Assembly (NCBI GenBank): GCA_026416355.1
Contig: JAOAFH010000033.1
Location: 1 to 13,442, forward strand
Direction of reading: 5' to 3'
Length of the DNA: 13,442 bases
Origin: Clostridiales bacterium
GTDB lineage: Bacteria > Bacillota > Clostridia > Clostridiales > Caloramatoraceae
Numbering within the stretch: position 1 is the stretch's first letter; each line of letters starts with the position of its first letter. Shown in pieces: positions 5,887-13,442 of the stretch. A program made the position numbers and the translations under genes. The notes beneath the pieces were generated by a model that saw nothing but the letters and a program-made list of their open reading frames with translations, was not told where the DNA came from and ran no database searches.

Positions 5887-7569
5887 ATGAAGGATAGGTT
5901 TAGAAATAGTGTATATGAAATGAAAAAAATATTAAGAGATCCAATACTAACTGCAACAATAGTCTTAACAATGATATCACTTGTTTTATTTATATTATGG
6001 CCTATATATGATGTTTTAAAGGAAAGTTTTTTAGAAAACGATGGAAGTTTTACATTAAGGTATTTAATAGGTGCAATAAAGGATGCTGAAAATCAAAAGG
6101 TATTAATAAATACTTTGATGCTTGGAACAGTGGTAGGGATATTATCTACAATAGTTGGATTTATATTTGCTTATGCAGATGCATTTATAAAGTTTAAATT
6201 TAAAGGTCTTTTTAATATAATTGCAATACTTCCAATAATTTCACCACCATTTGCGTTATCAATGTCATTTATTATGTTATTTGGTCAAAGAGGATTTATA
6301 ACATATAAGCTACTTGGACTACAAAATGCTAATATTTATGGGTTTGCAGGGCTTGTATTAGTACAAACACTTACATTTTTCCCAATAGCATATTTAGTTT
6401 TAGTAGGTCTTTTAAAACAAATAGACCCATCATTTGAAGAAGCAGCAAGAAATCTTGGGGCTAGTAGAAAAGATGTATTTAAGACAATAGTATTTCCACT
6501 TGTAAGACCAGGTATTGCAAATGCATTTTTACTAGTATTTATTCAATCAGTTGCAGACTTTGGTAACGGTATGGTTATAGGAGGAAACTTTACAACACTA
6601 GCAGTAAAAACATATCTTCAGGCAATGGGTAACTATGACATAAAGGGTGGTACTGCACTTGCAACAGTTCTTCTAACAATTTCAATTGTTATGTTTGTTC
6701 TTCAAAAATATTGGGTTGGAAACAAATCATATGTTACTGTAACAGGAAAGCCTTCTAGGGAAAGAAATCTAATTGAAGATAAGGTTATTAAGATTCCAAT
6801 TCAAACAATATGCTTTTTAATAAGTGCATTTATAATACTTTTATATATACTAATTCCTTATGGTTCTGTAGTAAATCTATGGGGTATAGATTATGGATTT
6901 ACATTAAAGCATTATAGCTATGTTACTTCACTTGGAATGAAGCCAATACTAGACACAACATACCTTTCACTTATTTCAATGCCTATAACAGGATTGCTTG
7001 GAATGATAATTGCATTTTTAATAGTAAGAAAGAGATTTATAGGAAGAGGGGCTGTTGAATTTGTGTCCATGCTTTCTATGGCGATACCAGGAACAGTAAT
7101 TGGTATGGGATATGTACTTGCATACAATACAAAACCACTTGTGCTAACAGGAACAGCGACAATAATAGTTATTGCATTTGTATTTAGAAGTATGCCAGTT
7201 GGTATTCGTTCAGGTGTTGCTTCACTTCAACAAATAGACCCAGCAATAGAGGAAGCAGCACAGGATTTAGGAGCCAACTCATACAAGGTGTTTACATCTG
7301 TTACTATTCCACTTATTAAGTCTGCCTTCTTTAGTGGATTAGTTTATAGCTTTGTAAGAAGCATGACAGCAGTAAGTGCGGTAATATTCTTGATTTCAGC
7401 AAAATATAACCTTCTTACTACATCAATAATGTCACAGGTTGATGTAGGTAGATATGGAATTGCAGCAGCATATTCTACAATACTTATAGTAATAGTTGTT
7501 GTGGTAGTTGGAGTTATGAAATTGCTTTTATCTAAAATAGGAATTAACACATCTGAACTTAACTCTTAG
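5887..7569 (+). CDS. ABC transporter permease with two fused membrane domains, AfuB/FbpB-type
   Basis: This 560-residue protein contains two BPD_transp_1 permease domains in one chain, as is usual for FbpB/AfuB/PhnT-type systems, so one copy can form the whole membrane channel. Each half ends with an EAA-type ATPase contact loop: EEAARNLGASRKDVF at about 184-198 and EEAAQDLGANSYKVF at about 445-459, both followed by PL(V/I) and a membrane segment. I estimate about twelve membrane segments with a charged linker (GKPSRERNLIEDKV) at about 277-290 between halves. The start ATG follows AAAGGGTG. The gene lies 51 bases after the lipoprotein gene and 12 before the ATPase gene. Confidence 0.93.
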   Translation: MKDRFRNSVYEMKKILRDPILTATIVLTMISLVLFILWPIYDVLKESFLENDGSFTLRYLIGAIKDAENQKVLINTLMLGTVVGILSTIVGFIFAYADAFIKFKFKGLFNIIAILPIISPPFALSMSFIMLFGQRGFITYKLLGLQNANIYGFAGLVLVQTLTFFPIAYLVLVGLLKQIDPSFEEAARNLGASRKDVFKTIVFPLVRPGIANAFLLVFIQSVADFGNGMVIGGNFTTLAVKTYLQAMGNYDIKGGTALATVLLTISIVMFVLQKYWVGNKSYVTVTGKPSRERNLIEDKVIKIPIQTICFLISAFIILLYILIPYGSVVNLWGIDYGFTLKHYSYVTSLGMKPILDTTYLSLISMPITGLLGMIIAFLIVRKRFIGRGAVEFVSMLSMAIPGTVIGMGYVLAYNTKPLVLTGTATIIVIAFVFRSMPVGIRSGVASLQQIDPAIEEAAQDLGANSYKVFTSVTIPLIKSAFFSGLVYSFVRSMTAVSAVIFLISAKYNLLTTSIMSQVDVGRYGIAAAYSTILIVIVVVVVGVMKLLLSKIGINTSELNS

Positions 7570-7581
7570 GAGGTTGTTGAT

Positions 7582-8646
7582 ATGAGTAAAAGTAAGCCAG
7601 TAATATTAAAAAATATAATTAAAAACTATATAGGAAACGAAGGTAAGCTGTTTACAGCAGTTGATAATATATCACTTGAAATAAAATCTGGAGAATTTCT
7701 AACATTGCTTGGACCATCAGGTTGTGGAAAAACTACAACTTTACGTATGATTGCAGGTTTTGAAATACCAACAAGTGGAGAAATATATATAGGTGATGAT
7801 ATGGTAAATAGTTTAACGCCTGATAAAAGGGATACAGCAATGGTTTTTCAAAGTTATGCCCTTTTCCCTCACCTAAATATATATGAAAACATTGCCTATG
7901 GTTTAAAACTAAAAAGGCTAACAAAGGGAGAAATAGACAAGAAGGTTAAAGATATACTTGAACTTATAGGACTATCAGGACTTGAAAAAAGAGCACCAAA
8001 TCAATTATCAGGTGGACAACAACAAAGAGTAGCCCTAGCCCGTGCAATAGTTATGGAACCATCTGTACTTCTATTTGATGAACCACTTTCAAATCTAGAT
8101 GCAAAGCTTAGGGTATATATGAGAAGTGAGATAAGAAGAATACAAAAGGAAGTTGGAATAACAAGCATATATGTAACACACGACCAATCAGAGGCTATGA
8201 GTATGTCTGATAGAGTTGTTGTAATGAATAAAGGTATAATAGAACAAGTTGGAACCCCAAATGAAATATATAATCAACCAGCAACTGAGTTTGTAGCTGA
8301 TTTTATAGGAGTTGCAAATATACTTGATTGTAAAGTAGATGAAGAGGGAAGTGACTATACAAACATTATATTGTTTGATAGAAAAATAAATTTAAAAAAG
8401 AAATTCAATAACATTAAAAAGAGTAAAGTTGTTATAAGACCTGAGTTTTTTGAAGTTGATGAAAATGGCAAGTTTGAAGGCATTGTTGATACTTCTGTGT
8501 TTATGGGAGAATATCAAGAGTACTTTGTTAATGTAGATAAAACAAGAATAATTATAAAAGACTATAACCCTATTACAAAAAGGGTATATAATACAGGAGA
8601 AAAAATTAGATTTGGTATAAATGAAAAGTGCATACACATTATTTAA
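7582..8646 (+). CDS. ABC transporter ATP-binding protein, PotA/FbpC-type
   Basis: This 354-residue ATPase drives the AfuA/FbpA-type importer. It has Walker A GPSGCGKT at 44-51, the Q-loop (MVFQSYALFPH) with Gln90, the signature LSGGQQQRVALARA from 142, Walker B LLFDEP at 163-168, the D-loop SNLDA after it and the switch His200 (YVTHDQSEA). The C-terminal part from about 240 fits a TOBE-type regulatory extension (VVIRPEFFEV, GEYQEYFVNV) typical of this subfamily. The ATG follows an AGGAGGT overlapping the permease stop region. It is the last gene of the operon; an intrinsic terminator follows. The family usually imports polyamines, iron, phosphonates, sugar phosphates or similar, so the ATPase does not fix the substrate. 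Confidence 0.94.
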   Translation: MSKSKPVILKNIIKNYIGNEGKLFTAVDNISLEIKSGEFLTLLGPSGCGKTTTLRMIAGFEIPTSGEIYIGDDMVNSLTPDKRDTAMVFQSYALFPHLNIYENIAYGLKLKRLTKGEIDKKVKDILELIGLSGLEKRAPNQLSGGQQQRVALARAIVMEPSVLLFDEPLSNLDAKLRVYMRSEIRRIQKEVGITSIYVTHDQSEAMSMSDRVVVMNKGIIEQVGTPNEIYNQPATEFVADFIGVANILDCKVDEEGSDYTNIILFDRKINLKKKFNNIKKSKVVIRPEFFEVDENGKFEGIVDTSVFMGEYQEYFVNVDKTRIIIKDYNPITKRVYNTGEKIRFGINEKCIHII

Positions 8647-8669
8647 TTGAAAAATAAAGGATTTTATTG

Positions 8670-8724
8670 AGCCATGGACAATATGAAGATATATATGATT
8701 TTATTATTGTTTCATGGCTTTTTA
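8670..8724 (+). terminator. Intrinsic terminator of the AfuA-type ABC operon
   Basis: AGCCATG (8670-8676) pairs with CATGGCT (8713-8719), and after a small internal loop CAATA (8679-8683) pairs with TATTG (8705-8709). A T run extends to 8723. It begins 23 bases after the ATPase stop, so it separates the ABC operon from the following PTS operon. Confidence 0.8.
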
Positions 8725-8744
8725 TTATACTATTCTTAAAAAAA

Positions 8745-8773
8745 TTGTAATTATGAATAAACAGTTATAAAAT
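8745..8773 (+). promoter_or_regulatory. Possible promoter of the PTS regulator operon
   Basis: TTGTAA (8745-8750) and TAAAAT (8768-8773) are 17 bases apart, about 30 bases upstream of the regulator ATG at 8804. The match is moderate. TATAAA at 8766-8771 is an alternative -10 with shorter spacing. I see no ribonucleic antiterminator-like hairpin pair between here and the start codon. Confidence 0.4.
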
Positions 8774-8803
8774 ATAGTTAAGACAAACTATTGGGGTGTT
8801 CAT

Positions 8804-10852
8804 ATGATTAGGGATATAGATATAAAAATATTAAATAGGCTTGTGGAAAATGGAGATTTTATTCCCATAAACAAATTGGCAGAAGAGTTTAATTTAACAA
8901 CTAGAAAAGTTAGATATAGTATTGAGTGTATTAATTTTTTTATAAAAAATAATGGGCTTGGGGAGCTTGAGGTAAACAGAAAAGGTGTTAGATTACCTCA
9001 GGATAACTATGTTTTAGATTGTTTAAATAGTAAAGATATGATATATAAAAACTATTTTGGTTTTTCAAATGAAGATAGGATTATTTTATATATAATAAAA
9101 AGCAAATATCCAAAGAGCATATTTGAAATAGCAAACTTTTTAGGAGTAAGTAGGGGTACTGTTCAAAAATATCTAAATAATATTGAGGATAGTTATGGAA
9201 ATATAGGACTAGTTAGAAAAAGAAATAAAGGAATATATATTTTAAATGATGAAATAAACAAGAGAAAAATAATAAAGGAAATACTAGATAAATACACAAA
9301 CTATAACATCCAATCAATAATAACACCTCAAAATGTAGAGGAAATAGCCGTTAGCTATTACTTTGATGGTTTTAATATTAAATATATTATAGAAAAAATA
9401 ATTGAACTTTTGTCATTTCAAAAATTAGAACCAACGGATATATCTTTATATAACTTAGTTATAAACATACTTATATCAATGAAGAGAATAAGACAAGGAT
9501 TTACAATAGACAAATCAAATATACCTATTAAAGAAAAGTCATCTGAAGTTGTAGATGTAATGAATGCAATTTATAAAAAACATTTATTAAATCTATCTGA
9601 TGATGAAATAGAATATATTTTACCTTATTTTTATTCACTAGGAAATTTTACGGCTATTAAAGATGAAAAAGAAATATATGATAAAGAACTATATAATGTT
9701 ATAAAAATAAGTGTCGAAAAATTTGAACAAATATCTAAATTAAAACTAGATAAAAAAGAAGAAATAATATTGGGTTTAATGACACATTTAAAATCAGCTA
9801 TAAACAGAATGATATATAAAATACACATAAAAAACCCTGTTAAAGACGATATTCTAAAAGAATATAAAAATATTTATGGATATACAAAAGAGGCGTGTAG
9901 AAATATTGAAGATAAATATAATATAAAATTTAACGACGATGAGCTTTCATATATATGTATGCACTTTGGTGCTGCTGTTGAGAAATCAAGGGAAATAAAA
10001 AATATCAAAAAAAGGGTTGTTATTGTTTGTTCAAGTGGAGTTGGAACATCTAAGCTTTTGGCTAATAAAATAAATAATATTTTTGATGATGTGGAAATAG
10101 TAGATATTTTATCTTTAAATAGATTTTACAAGAAAAGATATTATGATGTTGATTTATGTATTAGTACCATAAATATGCATGATACAGATATTCCTACTGT
10201 TGTTGTAAGCCCACTTCTTACTAAGGATGATATCGATAGACTGTCTAAATATTTTAATATAAAAACAAAGATGGAATATAATGTTGACGATATTATTGAA
10301 ATAATAAAAAAACATGCGGAAATAAAGGATATTGATATTTTGAGAAAAGAACTTATATGCTATATGGAGGGGCAAGAACAAGAGGAGTGTAATAAAAAAG
10401 TAGCCATTAATCCTAAATGTATTTCTCTCAATAATACATTTGAAAATGCAGAAGATGCTCTAATTTATAGTGCTAATTTATTGTATGCTGAAGGGTATGT
10501 TAATAAAGAATTTATAGAGCATGTAAAATTAAGCTTAAATAAAAAAGGAAAAAATGGACCGTATATTGTAATTTCAAAGGGTATTGCACTTCCGCATGGA
10601 GGGGTATTAGAGGGTGCATTAGATACTGGATTTAGCATAGTTACATTAAAAAAGCCTTTAAATTTTGGACATAAAAAACATGATCCAATAAAAATAATAA
10701 TATGTTTTTCAACTAAGGATAATAAAAGTCATCTAGAAACGCTAAATAATATTGTAAACTTAGTTTCAAATAGTGAAGGTTATAAAAAGATAATAAAAGC
10801 AAATAGCGTAGATGAAGTATTAGAAATGCTTAACAATGGGAGGTTTGTATGA
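8804..10852 (+). CDS. PRD-containing PTS transcriptional regulator (HTH-HTH-PRD-PRD-IIB-IIA)
   Basis: This 682-residue protein is a BglG/ManR/LicR-like activator controlled by PTS phosphorylation. Two helix-turn-helix regions lie at about 8-40 (NKLAEEFNLTTRKVRYSI) and 105-126 (IANFLGVSRGTVQKYL), so it should bind DNA rather than RNA. PRD1 (about 180-285) has Asn221 and Tyr275 where the regulatory histidines are expected. PRD2 (about 295-400) keeps both, His328 (MTHLKSAINRM) and His387 (YICMHFGAAVE). A IIB-like domain has Cys409 in VVIVCSSGVGTSKLL. The C-terminal IIA domain (about 540-680) has the active His598 in SKGIALPHGG. The next gene starts within its stop codon (ATGA, 10849-10852). The operon has no separate IIA, so this IIA may also serve the transporter. 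Its start has a weak GGGGTG ribosome binding site. Confidence 0.92.
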   Translation: MIRDIDIKILNRLVENGDFIPINKLAEEFNLTTRKVRYSIECINFFIKNNGLGELEVNRKGVRLPQDNYVLDCLNSKDMIYKNYFGFSNEDRIILYIIKSKYPKSIFEIANFLGVSRGTVQKYLNNIEDSYGNIGLVRKRNKGIYILNDEINKRKIIKEILDKYTNYNIQSIITPQNVEEIAVSYYFDGFNIKYIIEKIIELLSFQKLEPTDISLYNLVINILISMKRIRQGFTIDKSNIPIKEKSSEVVDVMNAIYKKHLLNLSDDEIEYILPYFYSLGNFTAIKDEKEIYDKELYNVIKISVEKFEQISKLKLDKKEEIILGLMTHLKSAINRMIYKIHIKNPVKDDILKEYKNIYGYTKEACRNIEDKYNIKFNDDELSYICMHFGAAVEKSREIKNIKKRVVIVCSSGVGTSKLLANKINNIFDDVEIVDILSLNRFYKKRYYDVDLCISTINMHDTDIPTVVVSPLLTKDDIDRLSKYFNIKTKMEYNVDDIIEIIKKHAEIKDIDILRKELICYMEGQEQEECNKKVAINPKCISLNNTFENAEDALIYSANLLYAEGYVNKEFIEHVKLSLNKKGKNGPYIVISKGIALPHGGVLEGALDTGFSIVTLKKPLNFGHKKHDPIKIIICFSTKDNKSHLETLNNIVNLVSNSEGYKKIIKANSVDEVLEMLNNGRFV

Positions 10853-11124
10853 TAAGAGCTGTTGTACTTTGTAGCCTAGGGCTAGGAAGTAGTTATATTA
10901 TAGAGACTAATTTAAAAAATATACTAAACCAATATAAATTAGATGCACAGGTAATACGAACTGATATAACATCGGCTGAATGTTATGATGCTGATTTTTA
11001 TGTTTGTTCAGAGGATATTAATTTTAGACCAACTAAACAAATAACATTAATACAATTAGAGGATCTGTTAGACTTTGAAGAATTACATGAGAAGGTAAAG
11101 AAATTTGTATTGGAAAAGGTGTAG
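10849..11124 (+). CDS. PTS sugar transporter subunit IIB (ascorbate/GAT type)
   Basis: This 91-residue cytoplasmic protein is the IIB phosphocarrier of a phosphotransferase transporter. The active-site Cys8 sits in a P-loop-like CSLGLGSSY, right at the end of the first beta strand (MIRAVVLC), as in UlaB-like IIB proteins. Its length is normal for this type (about 90-100). The ATG overlaps the regulator stop by four bases, with GGGAGG nearby upstream, so translation is coupled. The membrane IIC follows three bases after its stop. Phosphate would come from a IIA domain, probably the one fused to the regulator, and pass to the sugar entering through the IIC. Confidence 0.87.
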   Translation: MIRAVVLCSLGLGSSYIIETNLKNILNQYKLDAQVIRTDITSAECYDADFYVCSEDINFRPTKQITLIQLEDLLDFEELHEKVKKFVLEKV

Positions 11125-11127
11125 AAT

Positions 11128-12381
11128 ATGGAACTTATATTAAAGGCTGAGTTTTTAGTAGTTATATTTGTAGTAACAGGACTTTTTATACAACAAAAGA
11201 GACTAGATGATATAGTTTCTTCTACCATAAAGGTTTTAATGGGGTATTATATCATTGTATATGGTTCAAATTTAGCAGTAAATACATTAGGTATAATAAG
11301 TTTAATATTTAGAAGGGCGTTTCATGCATTTGATATAATACCAAACAACGAGACAATCGCAAGTATTATACAGTTAAATTATTCCCAGTCTGTAATTCTT
11401 ATAATGATAATTGCAATGATTGTAAATATAACTATTGCAAGAACAACCAAGTACAAATATGTATTTTTAAGCATATATTATCTTTTATATATTTCAGCAA
11501 TGATGGCTGTTATAACAAATGATAGTGGCAATTATTATTTAAGTATATTGGTGGCAGGTATATTTGTTGGAATTATCATAAGTATTTTACCGCATTTTAC
11601 ATCAGGGTATGTTTCTAAAATACTTGGCAATGACAATGTAACAATAGGCTTTTTAGGAAATTCAGCTACTTTTTTAGGTATATTTATGTCTAATATAATT
11701 AGAACAAAGAAAGAAATAAACAACAAGGTAAAGAATAAGTTTTTTGTTAGGGATAGCAATATAATTTTGTTTTTAAGTATGTTTTTATTATTTATAATCC
11801 TTACATCAATGGTAGATAAAGATTTCTTATATGATTTTACAAGTGAAAGAAATAGGATATATGTTGCAATAAAATATAGTATTAACTTTACAGTTTCATT
11901 TTATCTTATAGTTTTAGGCGTTAGAATGATGACGGGTGAGATAGTTAACTCCTATAAAGGAATAGCTGAAAAAATAATTCCAAACTCAAAGATAGCAGTT
12001 GACCCTGCAGTTATATTCTCGCATATGCCAAACATTGTACTTATAGGATTTTTAGTTAGTTTATTAGGAGGTATAATTAGCTTTTTTATTCAACTAAAAC
12101 TAAAAATGAATGTTGTTGTTCCAGCGGTCATAACTCACTTTTTTTCAGGTGGTACAGCAGCAATTTTAGGATATAACAAAAATAAAATTGGAGGAGCTAT
12201 AATAACATCCTTTATTCATGGAGCTGTAATATCTTTTTTTCCAATACTTCTTATGCCTTTACTAAAACCACATATAGGACTTATATCAACTTGTTTTTCA
12301 GATGCAGATTTTTTATTAATTGCTTTGTTATTTTCAATAATTAAAAAGCTCATATCAATTGTATTAGGAGTGATTATGTGA
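11128..12381 (+). CDS. PTS transporter subunit IIC, ascorbate (UlaA/SgaT) family
   Basis: This 417-residue membrane protein, about ten or more hydrophobic segments, resembles the UlaA/SgaT group of PTS IIC proteins, which import ascorbate or related acids and sugars. Supporting patterns are KVLMGYYIIVYGSNLAV near the N-terminus, then IFSHMPNIVLIGFLVSLLGG and VVPAVITHFFSGGTAAILG in the C-terminal third, followed by GGAIITSFIHGAVISFFPILLMP, each close to UlaA in my memory of the family. It is somewhat shorter than E. coli UlaA (about 465). The actual substrate is unknown; no ascorbate-degradation genes (UlaD/E/F-like) are in the window. It lies three bases after IIB and overlaps the MgtC-family gene by four. 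Confidence 0.82.
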   Translation: MELILKAEFLVVIFVVTGLFIQQKRLDDIVSSTIKVLMGYYIIVYGSNLAVNTLGIISLIFRRAFHAFDIIPNNETIASIIQLNYSQSVILIMIIAMIVNITIARTTKYKYVFLSIYYLLYISAMMAVITNDSGNYYLSILVAGIFVGIIISILPHFTSGYVSKILGNDNVTIGFLGNSATFLGIFMSNIIRTKKEINNKVKNKFFVRDSNIILFLSMFLLFIILTSMVDKDFLYDFTSERNRIYVAIKYSINFTVSFYLIVLGVRMMTGEIVNSYKGIAEKIIPNSKIAVDPAVIFSHMPNIVLIGFLVSLLGGIISFFIQLKLKMNVVVPAVITHFFSGGTAAILGYNKNKIGGAIITSFIHGAVISFFPILLMPLLKPHIGLISTCFSDADFLLIALLFSIIKKLISIVLGVIM

Positions 12382-13046
12382 ATAGATATATAGAAGTGTT
12401 TATAAAAATATTAATGGCATTTATACTAGGTGGAGTTGTGGGATATGAAAGGGAAAACAAAAGTAGACCAGCAGGACTTAGAACACATATCCTTGTTGCA
12501 ATAGGAGCAACACTAGTCCAAATAACATCAATTAATTACTATAGATATTATGGAGTTTACACATCAGACCCTATGAGGCTTGGAGCACAGGTTATAAGTG
12601 GAATAGGCTTTTTAGGTGCAGGAACAATTTTAAAGGAAGGCCTTAATATAAAGGGATTGACCACAGCTGCAAGTGTATGGACAATTGCATGTATAGGTCT
12701 TGCAGTTGGGGCAGGTCTTTATTTAGAAGCTATAATTGCAACTTCATTTATATATATCCTATTAAGATGGATGAAGCCTGTGGAGGACAGAATACTTCAA
12801 AACAAAAGAAATATAAAACTAAAAATATACACAAAAAAATCTCAAGGAATAGTAGGTAAGGTATCATCTGAACTTGAAAAATACGGAATAAATACTTTAG
12901 GTATAAAAGTTATTGAGACGACAGAGGATTTGGTTGAAATGGATGTAGATATAAAGACACCATATGTAATGGCTGAAAGTAAATTACTAGATATAGTATC
13001 AAATATAGATATAATAGATAAAGTTATATGGATGGGATACAACTAA
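12378..13046 (+). CDS. MgtC/SapB family membrane protein
   Basis: This 222-residue protein is an MgtC/SapB-family member, whose better known relatives help bacteria grow under low magnesium or in host cells and can inhibit the F-type ATP synthase. The hallmark motifs are present: GGVVGYERE (18-26), PAGLRTHILV (31-40), SDPMRLGAQVISGIGFLGAG (63-82) and GLTTAASVW (93-101). Four or five membrane segments fill the first 130 residues, and a soluble C-terminal domain of ACT-like size follows (about 140-222). The start is GTG at 12378, with AGGAG seven bases upstream, overlapping the IIC stop by four bases (GTGA). This coupling to a PTS is not what I would expect for MgtC, which is often a single gene or near Mg transporters. 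Confidence 0.92.
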   Translation: MNRYIEVFIKILMAFILGGVVGYERENKSRPAGLRTHILVAIGATLVQITSINYYRYYGVYTSDPMRLGAQVISGIGFLGAGTILKEGLNIKGLTTAASVWTIACIGLAVGAGLYLEAIIATSFIYILLRWMKPVEDRILQNKRNIKLKIYTKKSQGIVGKVSSELEKYGINTLGIKVIETTEDLVEMDVDIKTPYVMAESKLLDIVSNIDIIDKVIWMGYN

Positions 13047-13119
13047 TCCGAGAGTATCACATATTAAAAAAAAGAGAAATATGCAGAAATAAATCGAAAA
13101 ATGAATATAATTTTATATA

Positions 13120-13159
13120 ATCACGGCCTATATACATGAATAGTTATATAGGCCGTGAT
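13120..13159. repeat. 15-bp perfect inverted repeat downstream of the MgtC-family gene
   Basis: ATCACGGCCTATATA (13120-13134) and TATATAGGCCGTGAT (13145-13159) form a perfect 15-bp stem with a 10-base loop. It is about 75 bases after the MgtC-family stop and about 60 before the rRNA promoter. Neither strand has a good uridine tract behind it, so it is not a typical intrinsic terminator, although it may end or protect the upstream transcript. Confidence 0.75.
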
Positions 13160-13189
13160 ATTATGTAAAAGTCGCTTGAAGCGAGCGAC

Positions 13190-13223
13190 AGAAAAAAAGA
13201 AAAAACACCGAAAAAAAGGTGTT
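13190..13223 (-). terminator. Leftward terminator-like hairpin at the rRNA promoter
   Basis: AACACC (13204-13209) and GGTGTT (13218-13223) form a 6-bp stem with an 8-base loop. Read leftward, the stem is followed by a nearly continuous T tract (TTTTTCTTTTTTT). The hairpin's right arm overlaps the first two bases of the rRNA -35 box. It could stop antisense transcription coming from the rRNA operon. The short stem keeps confidence modest. Confidence 0.4.
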
Positions 13224-13250
13224 GACAGGATAAAAAAGACGTGATAATAT
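13222..13250 (+). promoter_or_regulatory. rrsP: rRNA operon promoter
   Basis: TTGACA (13222-13227) is separated by 17 bases from TAATAT (13245-13250). Transcription would start near 13257, about 60 bases before the 16S gene. The -35 is perfect and the -10 is near consensus. Another TATAAT at 13116-13121 upstream lacks a good -35, so a second tandem promoter is only possible. Confidence 0.82.
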
Positions 13251-13264
13251 AAATAAGCGTCAAC

Positions 13265-13283
13265 GGTCCTTGAAAACTGAACA
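13265..13283 (+). promoter_or_regulatory. rRNA leader element (boxA-like region)
   Basis: The leader contains GGTCCTTGAAAACTGAACA, close to the TCTTTGAAAACTGAACA sequence commonly found upstream of 16S genes in Firmicutes, where the leader carries antitermination and processing signals. The assignment of a precise boxA within it is uncertain. Confidence 0.5.
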
Positions 13284-13314
13284 GCGAGAGCGAACGTACT
13301 AAAAAAAGCTTAGG

Positions 13315-13442
<128 letters not shown>

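Overview
The window looks like chromosomal DNA of a low-GC Firmicute, most probably a Clostridium-like member of the class Clostridia. The grounds are very AT-rich intergenic DNA, strong AGGAGG-type ribosome binding sites, TTGACA/TATAAT-type promoters, a clostridial-style 16S start, and gene families common in that group (HutP family, VanZ family, TrpX-type ABC transporter, PRD/PTS regulator). No insertion sequence, phage gene, CRISPR array or clear pseudogene was found.

Layout. 1-166 (+): the end of a tRNA cluster (3' part of tRNA-Glu, complete tRNA-Gly, intrinsic terminator). 171-3593 (-): a HutP-family RNA-binding regulator gene, then a separate consensus promoter, a ~200-nt leader with an intrinsic terminator, and an ABC transporter operon in the order lipoprotein, permease, ATPase, of the TrpX/tyrosine-type (ABC_sub_bind) family. 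3729-4267 (+): a divergently transcribed VanZ-family membrane protein gene. 4268-4815: 548 bases without a convincing gene, holding one long imperfect hairpin. 4816-8724 (+): an AfuA/FbpA-type ABC importer (lipoprotein, fused double-domain permease, PotA/FbpC-type ATPase), with an intrinsic terminator after the first gene and another after the last. 8745-13046 (+): a tightly coupled operon of a PRD-containing PTS regulator carrying its own IIB-like and IIA domains, a stand-alone PTS IIB, an ascorbate/UlaA-type PTS IIC, and an MgtC/SapB-family protein. 13047-13442: an rRNA promoter region with several inverted repeats, a leader, and the first ~128 bases of a 16S rRNA gene.

How it may work together. 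The most interesting part is the hutP/ABC transporter pair. HutP proteins are ligand-controlled antiterminators that bind UAG-type (NAG) triplets in RNA. Here the transporter leader, directly downstream of the HutP-family gene, has about nine UAG triplets, four copies of AUGGUAG (two of them over the start of the lipoprotein gene), an intrinsic terminator and a plausible antiterminator arm. The same UAGGUAG heptamer also lies just inside the hutP coding start. This suggests a HutP-like switch controlling an amino-acid-type transporter, and perhaps hutP itself, rather than histidine degradation. The histidines I expect as metal ligands in Bacillus HutP are not at the matching positions, so the ligand may differ. 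This is inference from sequence pattern, not a demonstrated circuit.

In the second half, the PTS operon has IIB and IIC but no separate IIA; the IIA domain fused to the regulator keeps its active-site histidine and could serve. The MgtC-family gene overlaps the IIC gene by four bases, so it is probably translationally coupled to the PTS.
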